NCBI GenBank assembly: GCA_020853215.1
Contig: JADYZH010000193.1
Coordinates: forward strand, 1 to 33,540
Direction of reading: 5' to 3'
Length of the DNA: 33,540 nucleotides
Source: Sulfuritalea sp.
GTDB lineage: Bacteria; Pseudomonadota; Gammaproteobacteria; Burkholderiales; Rhodocyclaceae
The translations under genes were made by a program, and so were the position numbers. The notes beneath the pieces were generated by a model. The model saw only the letters and a program-made list of their open reading frames with translations, did not search any database and was not told the DNA's origin. Below are positions 25,210 through 33,540 of this stretch, in pieces (the stretch's first letter is position 1; the number at the start of each line of letters is the position of its first letter).

Positions 25210-27141
25210 GTGAGAATTTCGATCGAGGCCGGTGCCACCAGATTTTCCGTGATTAGCCTTGGCTTCGGCCTGTGGCTTGCTTGCCATCCGTACTTCGGCA
25301 TATGGCATGACGCCAGGATTTATACGCTCATGGCGCTGCATTGGCTCGATCCGGCTCCCTTCGGGCGCGATCCCTGGCTAATGTTTGGCTCCCAGAGCGA
25401 CTACTCCATTTTCGCCCCTATTTACGGAAGCATGATCCGTCTCCTCGGGATTGAAGCCGGTGCGATCTGGATCACGGCAATCGGTGGCCTTTCCTTCGTG
25501 GTCGCCGCATATGTCTTTTCCCAGACTTTGCCTCTGGGTCGTTTCAGAACACTGGTGTTTCTGGCGCTGGCGGCCATGCACATACCTTATTGTCCGAACA
25601 ATCCCGGGATCCTGGTACTGCAGGAGTCGTTTGTCACCGCACGACCATTGGCCGTTGCCTTTTCATTGCTGGGCATTGCGGCGTGCTTGGCTTCCCTTCG
25701 CCATCTGGCCTGGGCTGCATTCGGAGTGGCAATCATGATCCATCCGCTTATGGGTATCTGGGCGATAGTGGTGTCGCTTTTCGTCTTCCTGGAGGATTAC
25801 AAGGTACTAGCAGCCTTGGCGACCGCCGGCCTGGCTGTCATGGTCGGCGCCTTGGCAGGATGGACCCCGCTGCAGGCCATGTCGCTTGATTGGGCGATGT
25901 TGGTTCAGCAAACGTCGGTGGTGATATTCATGCCTTTTGGCGATAGCTATAGTCCTTCCCAATTCATCGTCGGATTGTCGCTGCTGCTCTTTGGCGCAGC
26001 GAATGGAGAGATCAAGCTGCGCCGCTGGTATCTCATGGCGGCGTTGGTCGGCTCATTGGGTTGGTTTGTCTCGGTCGCGGCCAGCATGATCTATCCCGCC
26101 ACTCTCATCATGCAGCTCCAGTTGTGGCGCGCCATGTGGCTGGCGATGCTGCTTGCTGTTGTGGCGACCTGTGATTTGATACTGCGATCGAGGCAGGAGT
26201 CTGAAATCTACCGCCTCGCATTGCTTGCGGGAGCCATCGCGTGGCTAAACCAGGACACATGGGGGGGGTACGGCCTGCTCGCAGGCTATCTCGTGACAAA
26301 TCGCCGGACTGACCGACTGGCGGCTTGGCTATGCTTGCACGCCGTCATGGTGCGACGGGTATTGCTGTTCCTGCTCGGCGTTTCGCTGTTCGCGTTCCTC
26401 GCGCATCTCTCTCTGGACATGCAGATCGCCGCAATCGGCCTTTGGGAGCAATCTCTGCCAGCTTCTCATTTCCTCGCCAAGGGTTTCCTGCTTACGGCCG
26501 GAAATGGACTGTTGCCGCTTGTCGCATGGATTGTCCTGGAAAGCTTGCCATTGCTGGCGAGAGTCGGGGTGGCGATGCTCGTCCTGTTTTTTGCTGGAAT
26601 GGGCTGGGATCATCGGCCTGATCTGATGCGCCTTTTCGAGTCGCGCTATTCCCTTGATCGTTCGCGGGGCATGTTCAGCCAGCAAATCAGGGCTGGCGAA
26701 ACGGTCTACTGGCCCCATGCACCGGAGCGGGTCTGGTATGAGCTTGGAACCGCAAGTTATACCAGCAGCACGCAGGCAATCGGCATCATATTTTCCGAAC
26801 GACATGCCATGGAGCTGGAGCGGCGACTGGCCCGCGTGGCAAAGTCCGGATTGGACGAGGAATTAATCGATGGAACCCTGTCGCATCAAACGCTGCTGCA
26901 CTATTCACTGGCCAGGCAGGGCAACTTCCTTTGGCAGAAGAACTTGCATCGCTACGAAGGTCGCAGCCTCAGTCGTCGCGGTATCGGATATCTGTGCGAA
27001 GACGCCGAACTGGACTGGATCATACACAACGAGGTGCACCCCGGCCTGGTTACAGCGACATATCTGGAACGACGCCGCCGCAGCGAAATACAGTATGGCC
27101 TCTATGATTGCCGCAAGTTGCGCAGGAGCAAACGGGACTGA
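25210..27141 (+). CDS. Uncharacterised polytopic membrane protein
   Basis: 643 aa from a GTG start; many hydrophobic helices, hydrophilic C-terminus. WHDARIYTLMALHWLDPAPFGRDPWLMFGSQSDYSIFAPIYG recalls GT-C-like membrane enzymes, but no family is recognised with certainty. Confidence 0.75.
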   Translation: MRISIEAGATRFSVISLGFGLWLACHPYFGIWHDARIYTLMALHWLDPAPFGRDPWLMFGSQSDYSIFAPIYGSMIRLLGIEAGAIWITAIGGLSFVVAAYVFSQTLPLGRFRTLVFLALAAMHIPYCPNNPGILVLQESFVTARPLAVAFSLLGIAACLASLRHLAWAAFGVAIMIHPLMGIWAIVVSLFVFLEDYKVLAALATAGLAVMVGALAGWTPLQAMSLDWAMLVQQTSVVIFMPFGDSYSPSQFIVGLSLLLFGAANGEIKLRRWYLMAALVGSLGWFVSVAASMIYPATLIMQLQLWRAMWLAMLLAVVATCDLILRSRQESEIYRLALLAGAIAWLNQDTWGGYGLLAGYLVTNRRTDRLAAWLCLHAVMVRRVLLFLLGVSLFAFLAHLSLDMQIAAIGLWEQSLPASHFLAKGFLLTAGNGLLPLVAWIVLESLPLLARVGVAMLVLFFAGMGWDHRPDLMRLFESRYSLDRSRGMFSQQIRAGETVYWPHAPERVWYELGTASYTSSTQAIGIIFSERHAMELERRLARVAKSGLDEELIDGTLSHQTLLHYSLARQGNFLWQKNLHRYEGRSLSRRGIGYLCEDAELDWIIHNEVHPGLVTATYLERRRRSEIQYGLYDCRKLRRSKRD

Positions 27142-27165
27142 ATCGGCGGCACCCTAGCTAGCGTG

Positions 27166-28068
27166 CTATTGGGGGCGCCCGCGAGTTGCAGATGGCCGCA
27201 GAAAGTCGGTATATATTCCCCTGACACCAAGTTCGTTAAGTCGCCGCATTTCGGCGGATTCGTTGATTGTGAAAGCCAGCAGAGACACACCGTAGGGCGC
27301 GATTCTGGCGGCAATATCACAGCAGATCTGGCTTGGCTTCATTGCGACCCAGCGTATTTGCGGATGTCGTCTTAAGGCGAGAATCAAATTCTCGACGGTT
27401 ACCGGCTCACGATACTGGGTCCAGATCACTTGCTCGGAAAACCCTAGCGGGCCAATCCACTCCAGATCATCAAGCGAATAGACTTGTGGAATTATTCGCC
27501 CTGCCAGTTTCGGCGAATGTTGGCTGACAAGGCTGGACAAAGCGGTGTAGACGCGCCTCGGCCCGTTCAAATCCGGCAATTCGTCATCGGTTTGACGTCG
27601 AAGGCTGCTGTTTTTGGCATCGACGATCAGATACGCATCGTCATGTCGCTGAAGAAGCTGCAGAACGCCGGACGCAGAGAGCGGGGTGTAGCGTTGATAA
27701 TACCGCTGTCGAAGAAACTCCCCCAGGGTAAAGCTGCTTATGTGGGCGATGGAGCCGAACTCGTGCGTATCGACAAGATTGTGGAATGCAACCAGGTTGC
27801 CGTCCTTAAGTTCCATCAGATCTACTTCGAAATGCCGAAAGCCGGCTGCGTAGTTGCTATGAAAAGCCTCGGCAGAATTTGTATACACGGCCGAGTCGAT
27901 CGCGCCCAAGGCATGAGCGACATGCAGGAAAGGAGCAGCGGCGTCCTGCCTGAGCCAGCGTGATGAGGGTGTTGACTGTGATAGTAAGGTTGTGACGATG
28001 ATGAACAACGCTGCCGGGCCGAAGTGGCGGATCAATCGGGTTCCGTGATTACGGGCGCCAGGCAACAT
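27166..28068 (-). CDS. Glycerophosphodiester phosphodiesterase-like (GDPD) protein
   Basis: From ATG at 28068 (MLPGARNHG); HALGAIDSAVYTNSAEAFHSNYAAGFRHFEVDLMELKDGNLVAFHN matches the GDPD N-terminal catalytic motif; C-terminal VSLLAFTINESAEMRRLNELGVRGIYTDF. Confidence 0.82.
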   Translation of the reverse strand: MLPGARNHGTRLIRHFGPAALFIIVTTLLSQSTPSSRWLRQDAAAPFLHVAHALGAIDSAVYTNSAEAFHSNYAAGFRHFEVDLMELKDGNLVAFHNLVDTHEFGSIAHISSFTLGEFLRQRYYQRYTPLSASGVLQLLQRHDDAYLIVDAKNSSLRRQTDDELPDLNGPRRVYTALSSLVSQHSPKLAGRIIPQVYSLDDLEWIGPLGFSEQVIWTQYREPVTVENLILALRRHPQIRWVAMKPSQICCDIAARIAPYGVSLLAFTINESAEMRRLNELGVRGIYTDFLRPSATRGRPQ

Positions 28069-28078
28069 GGCCTTTCCC

Positions 28079-29041
28079 TTATGGCTCCGCGACAGCACGC
28101 CCGAAGCCGGAATGACCTTGTCCTCGGCAAAGAAGCCTGGCAAGCCTGATGGAAAGCAAGGCAATCAACAATCCGAAGGCAATGTCGATCATGTAGTGCC
28201 ACTTCGCCACGATGGCCTCGGTTATGATGAAAATATAAATTGGAAGGTACAGGATTCCCAGCCAGCGAATATGTCGCCAGGCGTACAGCCAGAGCACATA
28301 GGCGTGGGCCGTGTGCAACGATGGCATCGCCGCCACGGCCATGATGAAGTTGCTTCCCTGGTAATCCTGACCCCCGGATTCGACAAATCGCCCCTGAAAC
28401 TCGCTCATGTGAGCCTGGATTGCCGTGGCGGAAGGGTTGCTGCCATCCCCGTAGACAAATGGACCCCATGCCGGTACGAGCGCATAGGAGAACCCGCCAA
28501 TCACCAGAACCAGGGCAATGCAGGTTACCAGTTGGGTTAGAACCAGGTGTTGGTCCTTCTGCACTGAATGGAGCGCCAGAGAGCTCATAAACATCAGGAC
28601 AAAAATGTCGTGGTAGGCAAGTGGCCAGATCTCGGTCAGCACCAGCCAAGGCTCATGCAGCCAGGTGATTGCCCGTGCCAGCGGCTCAAGTGCGGCGTCA
28701 GTCCTCAGGAAAGCTTCATCCCATCGATGAGGATTGACGAGTTGCGCCCATAGCTTCAAGTTGAAATGCAGAAAAACCACAATGGTGAATGCCATTGTCG
28801 GGCGCAAGCATCCCCACCATATCGATCCTGCAGAGCGTAATGAAGCCGCGCCGCGCGTGCGCGACCATGCCGCGAGGCCGAGAGCTGCCAACAGCGGTAT
28901 GACATAGTGTTCGGTGGCGAATGCGGAGGAGTGGCCGTCAGGCCAGTAAAAATTCAGTCCCGTGCCGATCGACAGGAAACAGCAAGCAATCAACGAAGCC
29001 AGCGCCACTAGTTCCAGTGGGTGGATCTTTGCCGATTTCAC
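28079..29041 (-). CDS. PAP2-superfamily membrane phosphatase/phosphotransferase
   Basis: 320 aa, GTG start; multi-TM; MAAMPSLHTAHAYVLWLYAWR and KWHYMIDIAFGLLIAL are PAP2/Aur1-like active-site motifs. Confidence 0.82.
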   Translation of the reverse strand: MKSAKIHPLELVALASLIACCFLSIGTGLNFYWPDGHSSAFATEHYVIPLLAALGLAAWSRTRGAASLRSAGSIWWGCLRPTMAFTIVVFLHFNLKLWAQLVNPHRWDEAFLRTDAALEPLARAITWLHEPWLVLTEIWPLAYHDIFVLMFMSSLALHSVQKDQHLVLTQLVTCIALVLVIGGFSYALVPAWGPFVYGDGSNPSATAIQAHMSEFQGRFVESGGQDYQGSNFIMAVAAMPSLHTAHAYVLWLYAWRHIRWLGILYLPIYIFIITEAIVAKWHYMIDIAFGLLIALLSIRLARLLCRGQGHSGFGRAVAEP

Positions 29042-29074
29042 GCCGACAGGGGGGGGCGACGTGTCGATTCGGAA

Positions 29075-30652
29075 TTATTTTTCTTCATGATACTCGTCGT
29101 CGATATTTACTCCCCAGATTGCAGACTTGTCGGTACTTCCGGAACAAATCGCATCTACCGCCAGCTTTGCGGTCAACATCGAATGGTCTTGGTTGTTGTA
29201 ACGGTGCATACCATTGCGCCCGATCAGAAACAGATTGGAAATGCGATCCACGAAGTCACGGATCGTGTCGAATTGCTGGTAAGCACCGAAGTAGGCGGGA
29301 TAGGTCTTCGGCACGCGCACTACGTGGCTGTCGAGGACGTCGTCAGGGTCGATGAACCCGATGCGATGGAGTTCTTCAGTTGCCAATCTGGTCATCGAAA
29401 CGTCGTCGCGTTGCCAGAGACTGTCTCCTTCCTGGCAGAAATATTCCAGACCGAGCCAAACGTTGCTTTCGTCAGCAACTAGGTGTGGGCTCCAGTTGTT
29501 GAACACTTGTATGCGACCCAGATGGACGTCGCTTTCCTGAACATATATCCAGTTGTCCGGCGGGCAGTTGTTGACTTGGGCGGACAGCGATTGTGGGTTG
29601 CGCTTGATTTTCCTGAGCAGGAGGCCGACGGTAATGAAATCGCGATAGGGCAGGTTGGAGGCAATACTGCAGACTGTGGGCGGTGGTGGCGGATCGATGG
29701 CTGCGACGAGGTCCTTGATGGGCATGGTCGAGATGACGTAGTCGGCTTCGAACCTGACAGAATTCGCAGTGCCGAGGTCTACCGCAGTGACGGCTTGTAC
29801 GCCTTCGGGAGTCAGGTTAATGCCGACGACGTTGTGATTCAGCAGTACTTGTCCCCCGCCCGCAATAATCTGGCGGGCAACCTCCTCCCACAACTGGCCG
29901 GGGCCGAATTTTGGATAAAGAAACCGTTCGATCAGGCTTGTGCTGGTTTCCTTCTGCGCTATCGATCCGTGCGGAATTGACTTGGCGAACGCATGCTTGA
30001 GCGCCTTGAGGATGGAAAGCCCCTTGATCCGCTGTGCTCCCCATTCCGCGCTTATTTGATCACATGGCACCCCCCACACCTTTTCGGTATAGTCCTTGAA
30101 GAACGTTAGGTAGAGTTCCTTGCCGAAGCGATTGATCAGGAAATCTTCGAGGGATCGTTCCGGCTTGCGCTGAAATGTCATGGCGAGCATGTAGCTGATG
30201 CCGATGCGCAGTACTCTTACCGGGCCCAGATTGGCGAGAGTATTTCCTGACAACTTGATGGGGTAATCGAAAAACTTTCGAAGATAGTAGATGCGCGAAA
30301 GCCTGTTTCGAACGAGCATGACTTTGTCGGGGTTATCGGTTTGCGCAACTGCCGTGACTTCGCGATGCTGTTGCTGGTACGACACCCTGATGACCTGGTC
30401 CGCCTTGTCTTTGACTGCCAGTACTGGCATGATCTGCTGCCACCAGTCCATTACCCAATCGGACTTGGAGAAGAAGCGGTGGCCGCCGATATCCATCCGG
30501 TAGCCCTTGTAGTTCACGGTTCTCGATATCCCTCCGATTTCGCTGCTTGACTCAAGCACGATCGGCAGGTGGCCACCGCGCCGAAGTAGTTCCAGCGCAG
30601 CGGTAAGACCGGCGGGTCCGGCACCTACTATCACAACAACCCGCTTGTTCAT
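29075..30652 (-). CDS. FAD/NAD(P)-dependent oxidoreductase (UDP-galactopyranose mutase/amine-oxidase-like fold)
   Basis: [72 protein letters not shown]-terminal [27 protein letters not shown]. Start refined to 30652 from 30910 in the ORF track. Confidence 0.85.
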   Translation of the reverse strand: MNKRVVVIVGAGPAGLTAALELLRRGGHLPIVLESSSEIGGISRTVNYKGYRMDIGGHRFFSKSDWVMDWWQQIMPVLAVKDKADQVIRVSYQQQHREVTAVAQTDNPDKVMLVRNRLSRIYYLRKFFDYPIKLSGNTLANLGPVRVLRIGISYMLAMTFQRKPERSLEDFLINRFGKELYLTFFKDYTEKVWGVPCDQISAEWGAQRIKGLSILKALKHAFAKSIPHGSIAQKETSTSLIERFLYPKFGPGQLWEEVARQIIAGGGQVLLNHNVVGINLTPEGVQAVTAVDLGTANSVRFEADYVISTMPIKDLVAAIDPPPPPTVCSIASNLPYRDFITVGLLLRKIKRNPQSLSAQVNNCPPDNWIYVQESDVHLGRIQVFNNWSPHLVADESNVWLGLEYFCQEGDSLWQRDDVSMTRLATEELHRIGFIDPDDVLDSHVVRVPKTYPAYFGAYQQFDTIRDFVDRISNLFLIGRNGMHRYNNQDHSMLTAKLAVDAICSGSTDKSAIWGVNIDDEYHEEK

Positions 30653-31155
30653 TGCTTTATGCCATCTATGGGGACGCGATACCGTCGAAGTTCCGAAAAA
30701 AGAATGGTCCGTCGAAGCGTAAAGTTGAAAATGAGGATCAGTCCAGCCGCAATCAGCTTTGAGAGCAGGTAATGCACATCCGCAAGGTCGGTAAGCACAT
30801 ACATCAGTCCGGTATTCAGGGTAAGACCCGCGATGCCAATGGAGGCGAAAATGGCGAACTCGTGGTGGCGATTCGCAATTGTGCGGACGTCGAAAATCCA
30901 AGCAATACACAATACATAATTTACCGCCAGGCCAATCAAAAAGGCGGCTGTTGCCGACGTCAGGTAGTGCAGTTCAAACCTGTCTGTCAATAGAAATAGG
31001 ATGGAGAAATCGATAACGAATGCGACTCCACCGACAAGGACGTATTGCAGAAACTGCTTGAGGATCAATGGGGCCATGGCCTGCCTTGTGGGCGCGCTAC
31101 CGCTTGCAACAGGTTCAGGGCGAAGAATCTGGTCGGCATTGAGGAATCCGGGCAT
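30649..31155 (-). CDS. GtrA-family membrane protein
   Basis: [24 protein letters not shown]...[19 protein letters not shown], four TM helices; ATGA overlap with the oxidoreductase. An internal start at 31077 (MAPLILKQF) is also possible. Confidence 0.85.
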   Translation of the reverse strand: MPGFLNADQILRPEPVASGSAPTRQAMAPLILKQFLQYVLVGGVAFVIDFSILFLLTDRFELHYLTSATAAFLIGLAVNYVLCIAWIFDVRTIANRHHEFAIFASIGIAGLTLNTGLMYVLTDLADVHYLLSKLIAAGLILIFNFTLRRTILFSELRRYRVPIDGIKQ

Positions 31156-31450
31156 TCGGGTTGGCGGGAAGAGGTGACTGTGGCGTCACGTTAACTGCCC
31201 TAGGTCCGGGAACCATGTGCGACAGGACTCAATGCGGCAGCAACGAGATGTCGCGGGTTCCGGCGTATTCATGGCATGAGGCATCTGTTCAAGCGAAACA
31301 CGCTCATATTACCAGACCCGTTGATCGGTCAATTTTTGAGGCCCACAAACAATCCCCTTATCTCCAAATAGAAATAATCTCATTGGCGCCGCAAAGGGAA
31401 GTTGTTAACCTTGCGCCTTCCAGAAAAACCATACTTCGAGGAGGTTTGGC

Positions 31451-32665
31451 ATGGCGTTGGTCAATCCGCATGGCGGCGGCAGTCTGCGTCCCCTTTTGCT
31501 CGAAGGCGAGGCGCTGATCGCGGAGTTGGCACGCGCCTCCGCGTTACCCAAGGTCAAGGTCGGCTCCCGCGAGAAGGGCGACATCGTCATGATGGGCCAG
31601 GGCGGCTTCACCCCGCTCGACGGTTTCATGTCCCACGCCGACTGGCAGGGCGTGTGCGACGGCATGAAAATGGCGTCCGGCCTGTTCTGGCCGATCCCGA
31701 TCACGCTGTCCACCGACAAGGCAACGGCCGACGGCATCAAGGTCGCCGGCGACGTGGCCCTGATCGACCCCGATGACGGCTCGATCCTCGCCACCATGAA
31801 GGTGACCGAGAAGTATTCGATCGACAAGGCCCACGAATGCGCCACGGTATTCAAGACTACCGACCTGGAGCATCCCGGCGTCAAGATGGTCATGGAGCAG
31901 GGCGAGGTCAACCTCGCCGGCCCGATCAAGGTGCTCTCGCTCGGCGGCTTCCCCGAGACTTACGGCGAACTGCTGATGAGCCCGAAGCAGACCCGCGCCC
32001 TGTTCGAATCCTACGGCTGGAGCAAGGTGGCGGCGTTCCAGACGCGCAACCCGATGCACCGCTCGCACGAGTACCTGGCCAAGGTGGCGATCGAGACCTG
32101 CGACGGCGTGCTGATCCACTCGTTGCTCGGCAACCTGAAGCCGGGCGACATTCCCGCCGACGTGCGCTCCGAGGCGATCGGCACCCTGATCGAAAACTAC
32201 TTCGTCAAGAAGACCGTGATCCAGGCCGGCTATCCGCTCGACATGCGCTATGCCGGTCCGCGCGAAGCGCTGCTGCATGCGCTGTTCCGCCAGAACTACG
32301 GCTGCTCGCACCTGATCGTCGGCCGCGACCATGCCGGCGTCGGCAGCTACTACGGTCCGTTCGATGCGCACCACATCTTCGACGAACTGCCCAGGGGCGC
32401 GCTGGAGACCCAGGCGCTGAAAATCGACTGGACCTTCTGGTGTTACAAGTGCGGCGGCATGGCCTCGGCGCGTACCTGCCCGCACGGCGAGGCGGACCGC
32501 CTGCTGCTGTCCGGCACCAAGCTGCGCAAGATGCTGTCCGAAGGCGGCGATGTGCCCGCCGAGTTTTCCCGGCCGGAGGTGCTGGAGGTGCTGCGCGCCT
32601 ACTATGCCAGCCTGGCCGAGCATGAGAAGGTCGAAGTCAAGCTGTCCGGACATTCGGCCCGCTGA
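31451..32665 (+). CDS. sat: Sulfate adenylyltransferase (dissimilatory type)
   Basis: 404 aa; [85 protein letters not shown]. Confidence 0.97.
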   Translation: MALVNPHGGGSLRPLLLEGEALIAELARASALPKVKVGSREKGDIVMMGQGGFTPLDGFMSHADWQGVCDGMKMASGLFWPIPITLSTDKATADGIKVAGDVALIDPDDGSILATMKVTEKYSIDKAHECATVFKTTDLEHPGVKMVMEQGEVNLAGPIKVLSLGGFPETYGELLMSPKQTRALFESYGWSKVAAFQTRNPMHRSHEYLAKVAIETCDGVLIHSLLGNLKPGDIPADVRSEAIGTLIENYFVKKTVIQAGYPLDMRYAGPREALLHALFRQNYGCSHLIVGRDHAGVGSYYGPFDAHHIFDELPRGALETQALKIDWTFWCYKCGGMASARTCPHGEADRLLLSGTKLRKMLSEGGDVPAEFSRPEVLEVLRAYYASLAEHEKVEVKLSGHSAR

Positions 32666-32736
32666 AGAATCAGGACCCCAGCTTTTCCGCTTGCAATTTT
32701 TGATGAACCACACCGCAACCAAGGAGTAGAAAACAA

Positions 32737-33210
32737 ATGCCAACCTTTGTTCGTACCGAGAAGTGCGACGGCTGCAAGGGGCAGGACAAAACCGCCTGCA
32801 TGTACATCTGCCCGCACAACCTGATGAAGCTCGACAAGGACGGTTCCGAAACCGGCCATGCCATGAAGGCCTTTAACCAGGAGCCGGAGCAGTGCTGGGA
32901 GTGCTACTCCTGCGTCAAGATCTGCCCGCAGGGCGCCATCGAATGCCGCCACTACGCCGACATCGTGCCGCTGGGCGGTTCGGTGCAACCGATGCGCGGT
33001 TCCGACTCCATCATGTGGACCATCAAGTTCCGCAACGGCACGCTGAAGCGTTTCAAGTTCCCGATCCGCACCACGGCCGAAGGCTCGATCGACTGCTACG
33101 GTGGCAAGCCGATGCCGAAGATGTCGGAGATCACCGCCGACGGCGTGTACACCCGGGCTGTCATGGGCGGCTTCCGCGCCGGCAACCCCGCCGAACTGAT
33201 CCGCAAATAA
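32737..33210 (+). CDS. aprB: Adenylylsulfate reductase beta subunit
   Basis: MPTFVRTEKCDGCKGQDKTACMYICPHNLMKLD...CWECYSCVKICPQGAIECRHYADIVPLGGSVQP; two 4Fe-4S motifs. Confidence 0.97.
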   Translation: MPTFVRTEKCDGCKGQDKTACMYICPHNLMKLDKDGSETGHAMKAFNQEPEQCWECYSCVKICPQGAIECRHYADIVPLGGSVQPMRGSDSIMWTIKFRNGTLKRFKFPIRTTAEGSIDCYGGKPMPKMSEITADGVYTRAVMGGFRAGNPAELIRK

Positions 33211-33232
33211 TCGAAAAGTAGAGGAACCAAAA

Positions 33233-33540
33233 ATGGCTGGAACATTTGAAGCACCTGAAGTCGTCTACGAAGAGCTGGACATTCTGCTCGTCGGCGGCGG
33301 CATGGCCTGCTGCGGCACGGCTTATGAAATGATGCGCTGGGCCGAAGCCCTCAAGGCCGAGACCGGCAAGGAACTCAAGATCAAGCTGGTGGACAAGGCT
33401 GCCATGGACCGCTCCGGCGCCGTGGCGCAGGGTCTGTCCGCGATCAACACCTACATCGGCGACAAGCAGGATCCGGCCGACTACGCGCGCATGGTCTCCA
33501 ACGACCTGATGGGCATCACCCGCGACGACCTGGCCTACGA
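33233..33540 (+). CDS. aprA: Adenylylsulfate reductase alpha subunit, N-terminus (partial, runs off window end)
   Basis: MAGTFEAPEVVYEELDILLVGGGMACCGTAYEMMRWAEALKAETGKELKIKLVDKAAMDRSGAVAQGLSAINTYIGDKQDPADYARMVSNDLMGITRDDLAY. Confidence 0.96.
   Translation, partial: MAGTFEAPEVVYEELDILLVGGGMACCGTAYEMMRWAEALKAETGKELKIKLVDKAAMDRSGAVAQGLSAINTYIGDKQDPADYARMVSNDLMGITRDDLAY

Noticed and set aside
27484-27963. 159-aa plus-strand ORF in the GDPD region
   Set aside because: Antisense to the GDPD gene, which has clear catalytic motifs on the minus strand.
31319-31334. TTGATCGGTCAA as an FNR-type site upstream of sat
   Set aside because: Only TTGA/TCAA arms with a TCGG spacer; does not match TTGAT-N4-ATCAA geometry.
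1-33540. CRISPR arrays, tRNA/rRNA genes, transposases, integrases
   Set aside because: No regularly spaced repeats, cloverleaf/CCA-type genes, rRNA signatures, or DDE/tyrosine-recombinase motifs were seen by eye.

Overview
The window looks like a betaproteobacterial chromosome segment (GC-rich; lineage inferred only from gene content). It is bracketed by housekeeping genes: the sucC 3' end and sucD on the left, and sat-aprB-aprA (dissimilatory sulfur metabolism) on the right. Three blocks lie between them. (A) A tight plus-strand gene train (1313-13757) encodes a CHASE2-TPR-Ser/Thr kinase, a PP2C phosphatase, an FHA protein, a CHASE2 class III adenylate cyclase, an MBL-fold cyclic-nucleotide phosphodiesterase-like protein, a cNMP-binding/rhodanese fusion, a GAF-GspE/PilB-type ATPase and a GAF-HD-GYP protein. 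It looks like a self-contained phosphorylation plus cAMP (plus c-di-GMP?) signalling module wired to an orphan secretion/pilus ATPase. (B) A surface-appendage/modification block (13896-27141) holds a tandem-FkbM methyltransferase, a glycosyltransferase-like ORF, a very short (61 aa) type IV pilin behind a near-perfect sigma-54 promoter, a cysteine-containing 121-aa secreted partner, an ABC permease/anchored protein/ATPase set, two TPR-OGT (GT41/SPINDLY-like) proteins, one of them fused to a methyltransferase, and a polytopic membrane protein. (C) A minus-strand lipid/sugar-type operon (27166-31155) encodes GtrA, an FAD oxidoreductase, PAP2 and GDPD. The best candidates for under-described biology are the kinase/cAMP/ATPase module and the short split-pilin locus with its ABC and OGT neighbours. 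All family calls come from reading motifs in the translations; no searches were run.
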